DNA of 64,000 bases from Anisodus tanguticus (taxonomy: Eukaryota; Streptophyta; Magnoliopsida; Solanales; Solanaceae): contig CM067549.1 of NCBI GenBank assembly GCA_034509755.1, positions 30,648,001-30,712,000 on the forward strand. Direction: 5' to 3'. This document shows, piece after piece, positions 47,128-60,476 of this stretch (position 1 is the first letter of the stretch; each line of letters begins with the position of its first letter). The notes under the pieces were generated by a model that was not told the DNA's origin, did not search any database, and saw only the letters and a program-made list of their open reading frames with translations. The position numbers were made by a program, and so were the translations under genes.

Positions 47128-49029
47128 GATTGGTATCCGATCAAGGACTTCCCGTCCCACGCTTTGACGTTATGGAGCAGATAAGTGATGAACTCAAAAG
47201 GTTCCTAGCCAAAATTGTCAAGGAGCAAGTGCAAATCTTTAAAGGGGGCTTGCGGGACATACCTTGAAGAGTCAAGCCAATTCTGAAGTTGTATATACTT
47301 ACCCAAGGTGTGAAGGCTTGGTACTCCAACGTGAGTCGGAAGTTCCACACAAAAATCCGAAGGAATCACAAAGAGATCAACTTTTCTACACACGGTGCAA
47401 AGTAAAAGATAAAGTGTGCAATGCGATTATTGATGGAAGAAGTAGTGTTAACTTGTCTTCCGAGGAGATGATATACAAGTTAAAGTTTCCCACTCGCACT
47501 CATCCGAAGCCATATGATCTCCAATGGATGAAACAAGATGAAAATCTAAGAATCATAACACAAACTCTTGTTAGCTTCCGGATTGGAAAGTATGAAGATG
47601 AAATATGGTGTGACGTCCTTCCCATGGACGCATGTCATATTTTGCTGGGGAAACCATGGCAACTTGACACGCAGGCACAACATAATGAAGGAAGGAATAC
47701 TTATTCTTTTCGGAAACATGATAAGAAAATCCGACTAGTGCCGATGTCACCTAGTGAGATGAAGGACTTGAGAATCCGACGTGCAAATATTCGTGAAGCC
47801 GAGGCTCTTTCACTTAGTGCACGAAGGATAGAGGAAGAATCAAATAAGGGGAGTCCTACGGACTCATTGATATGCCAGGAAAGGGAGAACAATGCAGAAG
47901 TTGTAGAAATTGCCGATGCGGAGGAACTCCCAAATGATGTTGCATCCGGAACACTACCAACGGAAGATAGTGAGATTTCCCTTGATTTATTTTCAAGGAG
48001 TTCATTGTCTACTCACCGATACTATGGATTCCAAGAACAATAATGGGTGGGCAAAAGCTAAATGAGCCTTAGTCCGTGCATCATCCCTATGCCGAGATCG
48101 AAAGATCTTTTTGAGTTTGCAACCGGACCACCAATGGAAAGCATTGGACATACTCTTGGTTTATTTTCGAGAGGTTCTTTGCCCAATCAACAATTTTGCA
48201 AAGACATTCTGGAAATGGCTAAGGAAGTATAACAACACATGCAAGAAACATTAGGAAAGGGCCTTGTCCAAAAGAACTTTAGGCCGTATACGGCACACGA
48301 CTTGTTGATGCCAAAAGAGCATAAGAAGTGGTACACTTGTGTTACCATCCAAGCCATCGGCAACATTGTGAAAGAAAATATCTCTTTTCCGAGGCTAAAA
48401 TTTTATTTTGAAGCCAAGTGGTTCTACAAGAATGACTCAAGAGAGGATATCATTTATGGGGAACCTACGAAGAAGATGCACGGATGATGATCCTCGAGGT
48501 CGAGTTTGGTTTGAGAAAATGGCTTATAATTCCATTTGGATGGTGTGACGCCCCAAACCTTTGCCTATACAAGGTATCACGTCCATCCTTGGGACACTTA
48601 ACATCATCCGAGGGCTTGTGTGCTAACCCAACCACGACGGAGCCTATTCAAAGACGGTCTAAGGTTACGGAATTCATGGCGGTACATAGTTACTTTGATT
48701 CAACTCCTTCTTCTCATCATGTCATATGGAATTACTATGACCTTACTGCCTCTAGCACAAAATTGAATGGTGTGTTGTACCGTTATGCTATCTATGACAA
48801 GGCATTATATTAAATGAGAGTCATGGCACACTATGGGCAACCTTCTGAGTCAAAACTGTTTCGCTTGTATTCGGATCCCTATTTAGCGAGTTTAGAGAAA
48901 GGCGTCCACAAAATAAAACTTCCGAACTTATCTAGAGGTGGAAATATTAAATCAACACTTATTTTGAGAATTTTTTTCACACTTAGATAGCGCGAATTCG
49001 AGGACAAATTATTTCAAAGAAGGGGAATT
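47128..49029 (+). pseudogene. Unit 6 pol relic
   Basis: Full 259-codon protease frame (47264-48043) with the unshifted CAGGAAAGGG...GCAGAAG form. Private changes are RESEVPHK, QHNEGRN and KENISFP. The RT N-part frame opens earlier (48239-48487) because CACGCAAG is CATGCAAG, giving an ATG. The RNase H stop at ALY* remains. Confidence 0.88.
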
Positions 49030-50941
49030 TGATGGGAAAATCCCCGTGAACTCAAGGTGTCCACTTGAACTTCGAAGTGTTAAGCTTGGCGTCCCAAAGA
49101 AGGTAGATCATCCAAAGATAATATGCCTCAAATGGAATGGGAAATGGAGTGGAATTGGACTTGTTACATGAAGTTGCAATTACATGTTTTATTCGTCTTT
49201 GTATGTTGGTCTTAGCCGAGACCATGTTTTATTTTATTTCTTAGCTTAAGTTTTAGCTCTTAGATTAGGACATGATGTAACATATATTTAACCCTTAGCT
49301 CCCATTAGGACACAATTAATAAACTATGTAAAGAAGGAGACAAAGCCAAGAGGAGACCAAAACCGTGTAAAGGTTGTCCAAACCATGATGGCAAGGACAA
49401 ATGATGACTTGGTCGACACCATGGGAAGGAAAATGATGTTCTAGAGAATGAGGCTTCCAAGGTAACAAATTAATGAATTAAAATACAACAAATTCGTCCA
49501 AAGAGAAGGCCAAGAGGGGGCGGAGAAATGGCTTGACAACCAAGTACAAAGAATGGAAGCTTCCAAACCCATTCCAAGAAGATGAGATCCTTGAGATGTC
49601 CAATTCATTCCCTTTTCGGCCTGGACTCCACAAAGAGGTGTGAAGGAGTTTGAGCTCAACATTCTCTCCAAGAAAAGACAAACCTTTTCCCACTGACCAC
49701 ACCCTCTTAGCCAACAAGAAAACCCAAACCCTTTTCCCACTTGGCCGAAAGTCTTCAAGTAGTTTTTGTCTTCTAGAATAGTATTTTGTTTACTATAAAT
49801 AAGGAACCTTAGGACATGTAAATGAGCAGAGTTGATTGACAGTAAAACTTTAGTGTTTACTCATTTGCTAATTGTATTCACTTGTGTGTGTCTACTCTGT
49901 CTGTTCTTTGTGAGTCAAACCCTTGGTGTAAGTTTAGCTAAGATTGTGTGACTTAGTTGAACCCTAACTAAGGTTTCCCTTTGGTGTAAGTTTGGTTAAG
50001 ACTTTGTGACTTAACTAAACCCAAGCTTGAGGAACCCCCTTGGTGGTAACCGAACGTTGGAACTTGTGTGATCCAACCTAGCCTAAGCATAGGGTCTATC
50101 TTAAGGTTTCCGGCAAACCTTACCTGGTTAGTATTCGGGCTTGTACTTAGTTACCCCGGTCTAGTCCTTGTACAATTGGTCACCCTCATTAAGGTGTCGA
50201 CTTGGGCATTAAAACCCCCTTGTAATTATCCTTACCATATGGACCGCATTCCACTACAACCACAATAACCAAACACTTAACCCAAAACGTACCAACCAAC
50301 ACTTGGTTTGTGTCCTCGGGTTTGTACCTTGCATACCGTGTCCATCCCTCATCCAAACTATCTCATTACTTTCACCCCACACTCCAGAATACATTAAAAC
50401 CATCCTCCACAAAGGCCAAGTCCCGCAACCATCTACAAAGTCCCTTCCAATCCCAAGAACACACAAACAGTCCACTACAATCACCAACCGAGACTTCACT
50501 GCCTCAGTTTAGTCCCGCAGCAGTTAAACCACCAAACCACCAATTCCCGAGCATTTCCAGACCCTCAACATACTTGGAACACCTCCACAAAAGGCCTCAG
50601 TCCGTTTCGAACTATATCTACCCGAAACAGTCTCTGAATCCCACACTGCCCGGCGATAACGCCCGTACTGAGAACCTTAGTGTTTCAGTAAACTTCCGAC
50701 ACGTTCCACAACTGAAATAACCAAGCCCGACCATCAAAGAAACCCCCAACGTTCCTAAAACAGCACCATAAAAATTCTTGACCCAACGCCTTGTGGATCC
50801 ACCCGAAATAGCCCTCAAACACCCCACTGTTCCACCAAACCGAGAATCCGAGAACCCCATTTTGACATCCATTTTCGGGTCAACCCGAATATCCTCCACA
50901 CCAGACCCAATTACCCAACATCACCCCTCCTTATATCATCA
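49030..50941 (+). mobile_element. Unit 7 LTR (1912 bp)
   Basis: Right-subgroup LTR with ATTCGTCCAAAG. It shares GACTTCCCG and GAGCAGATAAG after the primer site with unit 6 only. It has a few base losses near 49900 and AGTTAAACC for AGTTCCACC near 50523. Confidence 0.94.
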
Positions 50942-52841
50942 GATTGGTATCCGATCAAGGACTTCCCGTCCCACGCTTTGACGTTATGGAGCAGATAAGT
51001 GATGAACTCAAAAGGTTCCTAGCCAAAATTGTCAAGGAGCAAGTGCAAATCTTTAAAGGGGGCTTGCGGGACATACCTTGAAGAGTCAAGCCAATTCTGA
51101 AGTTGTATATACTTACCCAAGGTGTGAAGGCTTGGTACTCCAACGTGAGTTGGAAGTTCCACACAAAAATCCGAAGGAATCACAAAGAGATCAACTTTTC
51201 TACACACGGTGCAAAGTAAAAGATAAAGTGTGCAATGCGATTATTGATGGAAGAAGTAGTGTTAACTTGTCTTCCGAGGAGATGATATACAAGTTAAAGT
51301 TTCCCACTCGCACTCATCCGAAGCCATATGATCTCCAATGGATGAAACAAGATGAAAATCTAAGAATCATAACACAAACTCTTGTTAGCTTCCGGATTGG
51401 AAAGTATGAAGATGAAATATGGTGTGACGTCCTTCCCATGGATGCATGTCATATTTTGCTGGGGAAACCATGGCAACTTGACACGCAGCACAACATGATG
51501 AAGGAAGGAATACTTATTCTTTTCGGAAACATGATAAGAAAATCCGACTAGTGCCGATGTCACCTAGTGAGATGAAGGACTTGAGAATCCGACGTGCAAA
51601 TATTCGTGAAGCCGAGGCTCTTTCACTTAGTGCACGAAGGATAGAGGAAGAATCAAATAAGGGGAGTCCTACGGACTCATTGATATGCCAGGAAAGGGAG
51701 AACAATGCAGAAGTTGTAGAAATTGCCGATGCGGAGGAACTCCCAAATGATGTTGCATCCGGAACACTACCAACGGAAGATAGTGAGATTTCCCTTGATT
51801 TATTTTCAAGGAGTTCATTGTCTACTCACCGATACTATGGATTCCAAGAACAATAATGGGTGGGCAAAAGCTAAATGAGCCTTAGTCCGTGCATCATTCC
51901 TATGCCGAGATCGAAAGATCTTTTTGAGTTTGCAACCGGACCACCAATGGAAAGCATTGGACATACTCTTGGTTTATTTTCGAGAGGTTCTTTGCCCAAT
52001 CAACAATTTTGCAAAGACATTCTGGAAATGGCTAAGGACGTATAACAACACATGCAAGAAACATTAGGAAAGGGCCTTGTCCAAAAGAACATTAGGCCGT
52101 ATACGGCACACGACTTGTTGATGCCAAAAGAGCATAAGAAGTGGTACACTTGTGTTACCATCCAAGCCATCGGCAACATTGTGAAAGACAATCTCTCTTT
52201 TCCGAGGCTAAAATTTTATTTTGAAGCCAAGTGGTTCTACAAGAATGACTCAAGAGAGGATATCATTTATGGGGAACCTACGAAGAAGATGCACGGATGA
52301 TGATCCTCGAGGTCGAGTTTGGTTTGAGAAAATGGCTTATAATTCCATTTGGATGGTGTGACGCCCCAAACCTTTGCCTATACAAGGTATCACGTCCATC
52401 CTTGGGACACTTAACATCATCCGAGGGCTTGTGTGCTAACCCAACCACGACGGAGCCTATTCAAAGATGGTCTAAGGCTACGGAATTCATGGGTACATAG
52501 TTGCTTTGATTCAACTCCTTCTTCTCATCATGTCATATGAAATTACTATGACCTTACTGCCTCTAGCACAAAATTGAATGGTGTGTTGTACCGTTATGCT
52601 ATCTATGACAAGGCATTATATTATATGAGAGTCATGGCACACTATGGGCAACCTTCTGAGTCAAAACTGTTTCACTTGTATTCGGATCCCTATTTAGCGA
52701 GTTTAGAGAAAGGCGTCCACAAAATAAAACTTCCGAACTTATCTAGAGGTGGAAATATTAAATCAACACTTATTTTTGAGAATTTTTTTCACCCTTAGAT
52801 AGCGCGAATTCGAGGACAAATTATTTCAAAGAAGGGGAATT
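50942..52841 (+). pseudogene. Unit 7 pol relic
   Basis: A one-base loss at GCAGCACAAC (51487) ends the protease frame at 157 codons. The rest continues at 51551-51856. A two-base loss near 52491 and a TGG-to-TGA change near 52540 break the second RT piece. In exchange, the stop after ALY is replaced by a Tyr codon, so the RNase H piece reads through (52574-52798). Confidence 0.88.
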
Positions 52842-54756
52842 TGATGGGAAAATCCCCGTGAACTCAAGGTGTCCACTTGAACTTCGAAGTGTTAAGCTTG
52901 GCGTCCCAAAGAAGGTAGATCATCCAAAGATAATATGCCTCAAATGGAATGGGAAATGGAGTGGAATTGGACTTGTTACATGAAGTTGCAATTACATGTT
53001 TTATTCGTCTTTGTATGTTGGTCTTAGCCGAGACCATGTTTTATTTTATTTCTTAGCTTAAGTTTTAGCTCTTAGATTAGGACATGATGTAACATATATT
53101 TAACCCTTAGCTCCCATCAGGACACAATTAATAAACTATGTAAAGAAGGAGACAAAGCCAAGAGGAGACCAAAACCGTGTAAAGGTTGTCCAAACCAAGA
53201 TGGCAAGGACAAATGATGACTTGGTCGACACCATGGGAAGGAAAATGATGTTCTAGAGAATGAGGCTTCCAAGGTAACAAATTCATGAATTAAAATACAA
53301 CAAATTCGTCCAAAGAGAAGGCCAAGAGGGGGCGGAGAAATGGCTTGACAACCAAGTACAAAGAATGGAAGTTTCCAAACCCATTCCAAGAAGATGAGAT
53401 CCTTGAGATGTCCAATTCATTCTCTTTTTGGACTGGACTCCACAAAGAGGTGTGAAGGAGTTTGAGCTCAACATTCTCTCCAAGAAAAGACAAACCTTTT
53501 CCCACTGACCACACCCTCTTAGCCAACAAGAAAACCCAAACCCTTTTCCCACTTGGCCGAAAGTCTTCAAGTAGTTTTTGTCTTCTAGAATAGTATTTTG
53601 TTTACTATAAATAAGGAACCTTAGGACTTGTATATGAGCAGAGTTGATTGACAGAAAAACTTTAGTGTTCACTCATTTGCTAATTGTATTCACTTGTGTG
53701 TGTCTACTCTTAGTCTGTTCTTGTGTGAGTCAAACCCTTGGTGTAAGTTTAGCTAAGATTGTGTGACTTAGTTGAACCCTAACTAAGGTTTCCCTTTGGT
53801 GTAAGTTTGGTTAAGACTTTGTGACTTAACTAAACCCAAGCTTGAGGAACCCCCTTGGTAGTAACCGAACGTTGGAACTTGTGTGATCCAACCTAGCCTA
53901 AGCATAGGGTCTATCTTAAGGTTTCCGGCAAACCTTACTTGGTTAGTATTCGGGCTTGTACTTAGTTACCCCGGTCTAGTCCTTGTACAATTGGTCACCC
54001 TCATTAAGGTGTCGACTTGGGCATTAAAACCCCCTTGTAATTATCCTTACCATATGGACCGCATTCCACTACAACCACAATAACCAAACACTTAACCCAA
54101 AACGTACCAACCAACACTTGGTTTGTGTCCTCGGGTTTGTACCTTGCATACCGTGTCCATCCCTCATCCAAACTATCTCATTACTTTCACCCCACACTCC
54201 ATAATACATTAAAACCATCCTCCACAAAGGCCAAGTCCCGCAACCATCTACAAAGTCCCTTCCAATCCCAAGAACACACAAACAGTCCATTACAATCACC
54301 AACCGAGACCTCACTCCCTCAGTTTAGTCCCGCAGAAGTTCCACCACAAAACCGCCAATTCCCGAGCATTTCCAGACCCTCAACATACTTGGAACACCTC
54401 CACAAAAGGCCTCAGTCCGTTTCGAACTATATCTACCCGAAACATTCTCTGAATCCCACATTGCCCGGCGATAACGCCCGTAGTGAGAACCTTAGTGTTT
54501 CAGTAAACTTCTGACACGTTCCACAACTGAAATAACCAATCCCGACCATCAAAGAAACCCCCAACGTTCCTAAAACAGCACCATAAAACTTCTTGACCCA
54601 ACGCCTTGTGGATCCACCCGAAATAGCCCTCAAACACCCCACTGTTACACCAAATCGAGAATCCGAGAACCCCATTTTGACATCCATTTTCGGGTCAACC
54701 CGAATATCCTCCACACCAGACCCAATTACCCAACATCATCCCTCCTTATATCATCA
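52842..54756 (+). mobile_element. Unit 8 LTR (1915 bp)
   Basis: Right subgroup with several private substitutions (GCAGAAGTTCC, AAACATTCTC, AGTGAGAACC), so it is visibly more diverged than units 2-5 are from one another. Confidence 0.94.
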
Positions 54757-56659
54757 GATTGGCATCCGATCAAGGACATCCCGTCCCACGCTTTGACGTT
54801 ATGGAGCAAATAAGTGATGAACTCAAAAGGTTCCTAGCCAAAATTGTCAAGGAGCAAGTGCAAATCTTTAAAGGGGGCTTGCGGGACATACCTTGAAGAG
54901 TCAAGCCAATTCTGAAGTTGTATATACTTACCCAAGGTGTGAAGTCTTGGTACTCCAACGTGAGTTGTAAGTTCCACACAAAAATCCGAAGGAATCACAA
55001 AGAGATCAACTTTTCTACACACGGTAAAAAGTAAAAGATAAAGTGTGCAATGCGATTATTGATGGAAGAAGTAGTGTTAACTTGTCTTCCGAGGAGATGA
55101 TATACAAGTTAAAGTTTCCCACTCGCACTCATCCGAAGCCATATGATCTCCAATGGATGAAACAAGATGAAAATCTAAGAATCATAACACAAACTCTTGT
55201 TAGCTTCCGGATTGGAAAGTATGAAGATGAAATATGGTGTGACGTCCTTCCCATGGATGCATGTCATATTTTGTTGGGGAAACCATGGCAACTTGACACG
55301 CAGGCACAACATGATGAAGGAAGGAATACTTATTCTTTTCGGAAACATGATAAGAAAATCCGACTAGTGCCGATGTCACCTAGTGAGATGAAGGACTTGA
55401 GAATCCGACGTGCAAATATTCGTGAAGCCGAGGCTCTTTCACTTAGTGCACGAAGGATAGAGGAAGAATCAAATAAGGGGAGTCCTACGGACTCATTGAT
55501 ATGCCAGGAAAGGGAGAACAATGCAGAAGTTGTAGAAATTGCCGATGCGGAGGAACTCCCAAATGATGTTGCATCCGGAACACTACCAACGGAAGATAGT
55601 GAGATTTCCCTTGATTTATTTTCAAGGAGTTCATTTTTTACTCACCGATACTATGGATTCCAAGAACAATAATGGGTGGGCAAAAGCTAAATGAACCTTA
55701 GTCCGTGCATCATTCCTATGCCGAGATCGAAAGATCTTTTTGAGTTTGCAACCGGACCACCAATGGAAAGCATTGGACATACTCTTGGTTTATTTTCGAG
55801 AGGTCCTTTGCCCAATCAACATTTTTGCAAAGACATTCTGGAAATGGCTAAGGAAGTATAACAACACATGCAAGAAACATTAGGAAAGGGCCTTGTCCAA
55901 AAGAACTTTAGGCCGTATACGGCACACGACTTGTTGATGCCAAAAGAGCATAAGAAGTGGTACACTTGTGTTACCATCCAAGCCATCGGCAACATTGTGA
56001 AAGACAAGCTCTCTTTTCCGAGGCTAAAATTTTATTTTGAAGCCAAGTGGTTCTACAAGAAGGACTCAAGAGAGGATATCATTTATGGGGAACCTACGAA
56101 GAAGATGCACGGATGATGATCCTCGAGGTCGAGTTTGGTTTGAGAAAATGGCTTATAATTCCATTTGGATGGTGTGACGCCCCAAACCTTTGCCTATACA
56201 AGGTATCACATCCATCCTTGGGACACTTAACATCATCCGAGGGCTTGTGTGCTAACCCAACCACGACGGAGCCTATTCAAAGATGGTCTAAGGCTACGGA
56301 ATTCAAGGCGGTACATAGTTGCTTTGATTCAACTCCTTCTTCTCATCATGTCATATGGAATTACTATGACCTTACTGCCTCTAGCACAAAATTGAATGGT
56401 GTGTTGTACCGTTATGCTATCCATGACAACGCATTATATTATATGAGAGTCATGGCACACTATGGGCAACCTTCTGAGTCAAAACTGTTTCACTTGTATT
56501 CGGATCCCTATTTAGCGAGTTTAGAGAAAGGCGTCCACAAAATAAAACTTCCGAACTAATCTAGAGGTGGAAATATTAAATCAACACTTATTTTTGAGAA
56601 TTTTTTTCACACTTAGATGGCGCGAATTCGAGGACGAATTATTTCAAAGAAGGGGAATC
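54757..56659 (+). pseudogene. Unit 8 pol relic
   Basis: The upstream part of the protease frame is cut by a stop at GGTAAAAAGTAA (55025), leaving 55043-55672 (209 codons). RT to RNase H is open over 56047-56559 (170 codons): PFGWCDAPN through STKLNGVLYRYAIHDNALYYMRVMAHYG, ending at a new stop (CTTATC to CTAATC). The RT N-part carries DKLSFPRL and KKDSRED, shared with units 9 and 10. Confidence 0.88.
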
Positions 56660-58573
56660 TGATGGTAAAATCCCCGTGAACTCAAGGTGTCCACTTGAAC
56701 TTCGAAGTGTTAAGCTTGGCGTCCCAAAGAAGGTAGATCATCCAAAGACAATATGCCTCAAATGGAATGGGAAATGTAGTGGAATTGGACTTGTTACATG
56801 AATTTGCAATTACATGTTTTATTCTTCTTTGTATGTTGGTCTTAGCCGAGACCATGTTTTATTTTATTTCTTAACTTAAGTTTTAGCTCTTAGATTAGGA
56901 CATGATGTAACATATATTTAACCCTTAGCTCCCATTAGGACACAATTAATAAACTATGTAAAGAAGGAGACAAAGCCAAGAGGAGACCAAAACCGTGTAA
57001 AGGTTGTCCAAACCATGATGGCAAGGACAAATGATGACTTGGTCGACACCATGGGAAGGAAAATGATGTTCTAGAGAATGAGGCTTCCAAGGTAACAAAT
57101 TCATGAATTAAAATACAACAAATTCGTCCAAAGAGAAGGCCAAGAGGGGGCGGAGAAATGGCTTGACAACCATGTACAAAGAATGGAAGCTTCCAAACCC
57201 ATTCCAAGAAGATGAGATCCTTGAGATGTCCAATTCATTCCCTTTTCGGCCTGGACTCCACAAAGAGGTGTGAAGGAGTTTGAGCACAACTTTGTCTCCA
57301 AGAAAAGACAAACCTTTTCCCATTGACCACACCCTCTTAGCCAACAAGAAAACCCAAACCCTTTTCCCACTTGGCCGAAAGTCTTCAAGTAGTTTTTGTC
57401 TTCTAGAATAGTATTTTGTTTACTATAAATAAGGAACCTTAGGACATGTAAATGAGCAGAGTTGATTGACAGAAAAACTTTAGTGTTTACTCATTTGCTA
57501 ATTGTATTCACTTGTGTGTGTCTACTCTTAGTCTGTTCTTTGTGAGTCAAACCCTTGGTGTAAGTTTAGCTAAGATTGTGTGACTTAGTTGAACCCTAAC
57601 TAAGGTTTCCCTTTGGTGTAAGTTTGGTTAAGACTTTGTGACTTAACTAAACCCAAGCTTGAGGAACCCCCTTGGTGGTAACCGAACGTTGGAACTTGTG
57701 TGATCCAACCTAGCCTAAGCATAGGGTCTATCTTAAGGTTTCCGGCAAACCTTACCTGGTTAGTATTCGGGCTTGTACTTAGTTACCCCGGTCTAGTCCT
57801 TGTACAATTGGTCACCCTCATTAAGGTGTCGACTTGGGCATTAAAACCCCTTTGTAATTATCCTTACCATATGGACCGCATTCCACTACAACCACAATAA
57901 CCAAACACTTAACCCAAAACGTACCAACCAACACTTGGTTTGTGTCCTCGGGTTTGTACCTTGCATACCGTGTCCATCCCTCATCCAAACTATCTCATTA
58001 CTTTCACCCCACACTCCAGAATACATTAAAACCATCCTCCACAAAGGCCAAGTCCCGCAACCATCTACAAAGTCCCTTCCAATCCCAAGAACACACAAAC
58101 AGTCCACTACAATCACCAACCGAGACCTCACTGCCTCAGTTTAGTCCCGCAGCCGTTCCACCACCAAACCACCAATTCCCGAGCATTTCCAGACCCTCAA
58201 GATACTTGTAACACCTCCACAAAAGGCCTCAGTCCGTTTCGAACTATATCTACCCGAAACAGTCTCTGAATCCCACACTGCCCGGCGATAACGCCCGTAC
58301 TGAGAACCTTAGTGTTTCAGTAAACTTCCGACACGTTCCACAACTGAAATAACCAAGCCCGACCATCAAAGAAACCCCCAACGTTCCTAAAACAGCACCA
58401 TAAAACTTCTTGACCCAACGCCTTGTGGATCCACCCGAAATAGCCCTCAAACACCCCACTGTTCCACCAAACCGAGAATCCGAGAACCCCATTTTAACAT
58501 CCATTTTCGGGTCAACCCGAATATCCTCCACACCAGACCCAATTACCCAACATCACCCCTCCTTATATCATCA
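56660..58573 (+). mobile_element. Unit 9 LTR (1914 bp)
   Basis: Right subgroup. It begins TGATGGTAAAATCC after the AATC form of the polypurine junction. The preceding interior reads GAGGACGAATT, the usual gypsy motif, where units 1-7 end in GAGGACAAATT. Confidence 0.94.
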
Positions 58574-60476
58574 GATTGGTATCCGATCAAGGACATCCCG
58601 TCCCACGCTTTGACGTTATGGAGCAAATAAGTGATGAACTCAAAAGGTTCCTAGCCAAAATTGTCAAGGAGCAAGTGCAAATCTTTAAAGGGGGCTTGCG
58701 GGACATACCTTGAAGATTCAAGCCAATTCTGAAGTTGTATATACTTACCCAAGGTGTGAAGGCTTGGTACTCCAACGTGAGTTGGAAGTTCCACACAAAA
58801 ATCCGAAGGAATCACAAAGAGATCAACTTTTCTACACACGGTGCAAAGTAAAAGATAAAGTGTGCAATGCGATTATTGATGGAAGAAGTAGTGTTAACTT
58901 GTCTTCCGAGGAGATGATATACAAGTTAAATTTTCCCACTCGCAATCATCCGAAGCCATATGATCTCCAATGGATGAAACAAGATGAAAATCTAAGAATC
59001 ATAACACAAACTCTTGTTAGCTTCCGGATTGGAAAGTATGAAGATGAAATATGGTGTGACGTCCTTCCCATGGATGCATGTCATATTTTGTTGGGGAAAC
59101 CATGGCAACTTGACACGCAGGCACAACATGATGAAGGAAGGAATACTTATTCTTTTCGGAAACATGATAAGAAAATCCGACTAGTGCCGATGTCACCTAG
59201 TGAGATGAAGGACTTGAGAATCCGACGTGCAAATATTCGTGAAGCCGAGGCTCTTTCACTTAGTGCACGAAGGATAGAGGAAGAATCAAATAAGGGGAGT
59301 TCTACGGACTCATTGATATGCCAGGAAAGGGAGAACAATGCAGAAGTTGTAGAAATTGCCGATGCGGAGGAACTCCCAAATGATGTTGCATCCGGAACAC
59401 TACCAACGGAAGATAGTGAGATTTCCCTTGATTTATTTTCAAGGAGTTCATTGTTTACTCACCGATACTATGGATTCCAAGAACAATAATGGGTGGGCAA
59501 AAGCTAAATGAGCCTTAGTCCGTGCATCATTCCTATGCCGAGATCGAAAGATCTTTTTGAGTTTGAAACCGGACCACCAATGGAAAGCATTGGACATACT
59601 CTTGGTTTATTTTCGAGAGGTTCTTTGCCCAATCAACAATTTTGCAAAGACATTCTGGAAATGGCTAAGGAAGTATAACAACACATGCAAGAAACATTAG
59701 GAAAGGGCCTTGTCCAAAAGAACTTTAGGCCGTATACGGCACACGACTTGTTGATGCCAAAAGAGCATAAGAAGTGGTACACTTGTGTTACCATCCTAGC
59801 CATCGGCAACATTGTGAAAGACAAGCTCTCTTTTCCGAGGCTAAAATTTTATTTTGAAGCCAAGTGGTTCTACAAGAAGGACTCAAGAGAGGATATCATT
59901 TATGGGGAACCTACGAAGAAGATGCACGGATGATGATCCTCGAGGTCGAGTTTGGTTTGAGAAAATGGCTTATAATTCCATTTGGATGGTGTGACGCCCC
60001 AAACCTTTGCCTATACAAGGTATCACGTCCATCCTTGGGACACTTAACATCATCCGAGGGCTTGTGTGCTAACCCAACCACGACGGAGCCTATTCAAAGA
60101 TGGTCTAAGGCTACGGAATTCATGGCGGTACATAGTTGCTTTGATTCAACTCCTTCTTCTCATCATGTCATATGGAATTACTATGACCTTACTGCCTCTA
60201 GCACAAAATTGAATGGTGTGTTGTACCGTTATGCTATCTATGACAAGGCATTATATTATATAAGAGTCATGGCACACTATGGGCAACCTTCTGAGTCAAA
60301 ACTGTTTCACTTGTATTCGGATCCCTATTTAGCGAGTATAGAGAAAGGCGTCCACAAAATAAAACTTCCGAACTTATCTAGAGGTGGAAATATTAAATCA
60401 ACACTTATTTTTGAGAATTTTTTTCACACTTAGATAGCGCGAATTCGAGGACGAATTATTTCAAAGAAGGGGAATC
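58574..60476 (+). pseudogene. Unit 9 pol relic (longest RT/RNase H frame)
   Basis: The protease frame 58710-59489 is full length (259 codons). The frame 59864-60433 (189 codons) covers the RT palm start, the linker and the RNase H piece through IKSTLIFENFFHT without a stop. It is the longest continuous RT/RNase H relic of the window. A frameshift still separates it from the RT N-part at 59685-59933. Confidence 0.88.
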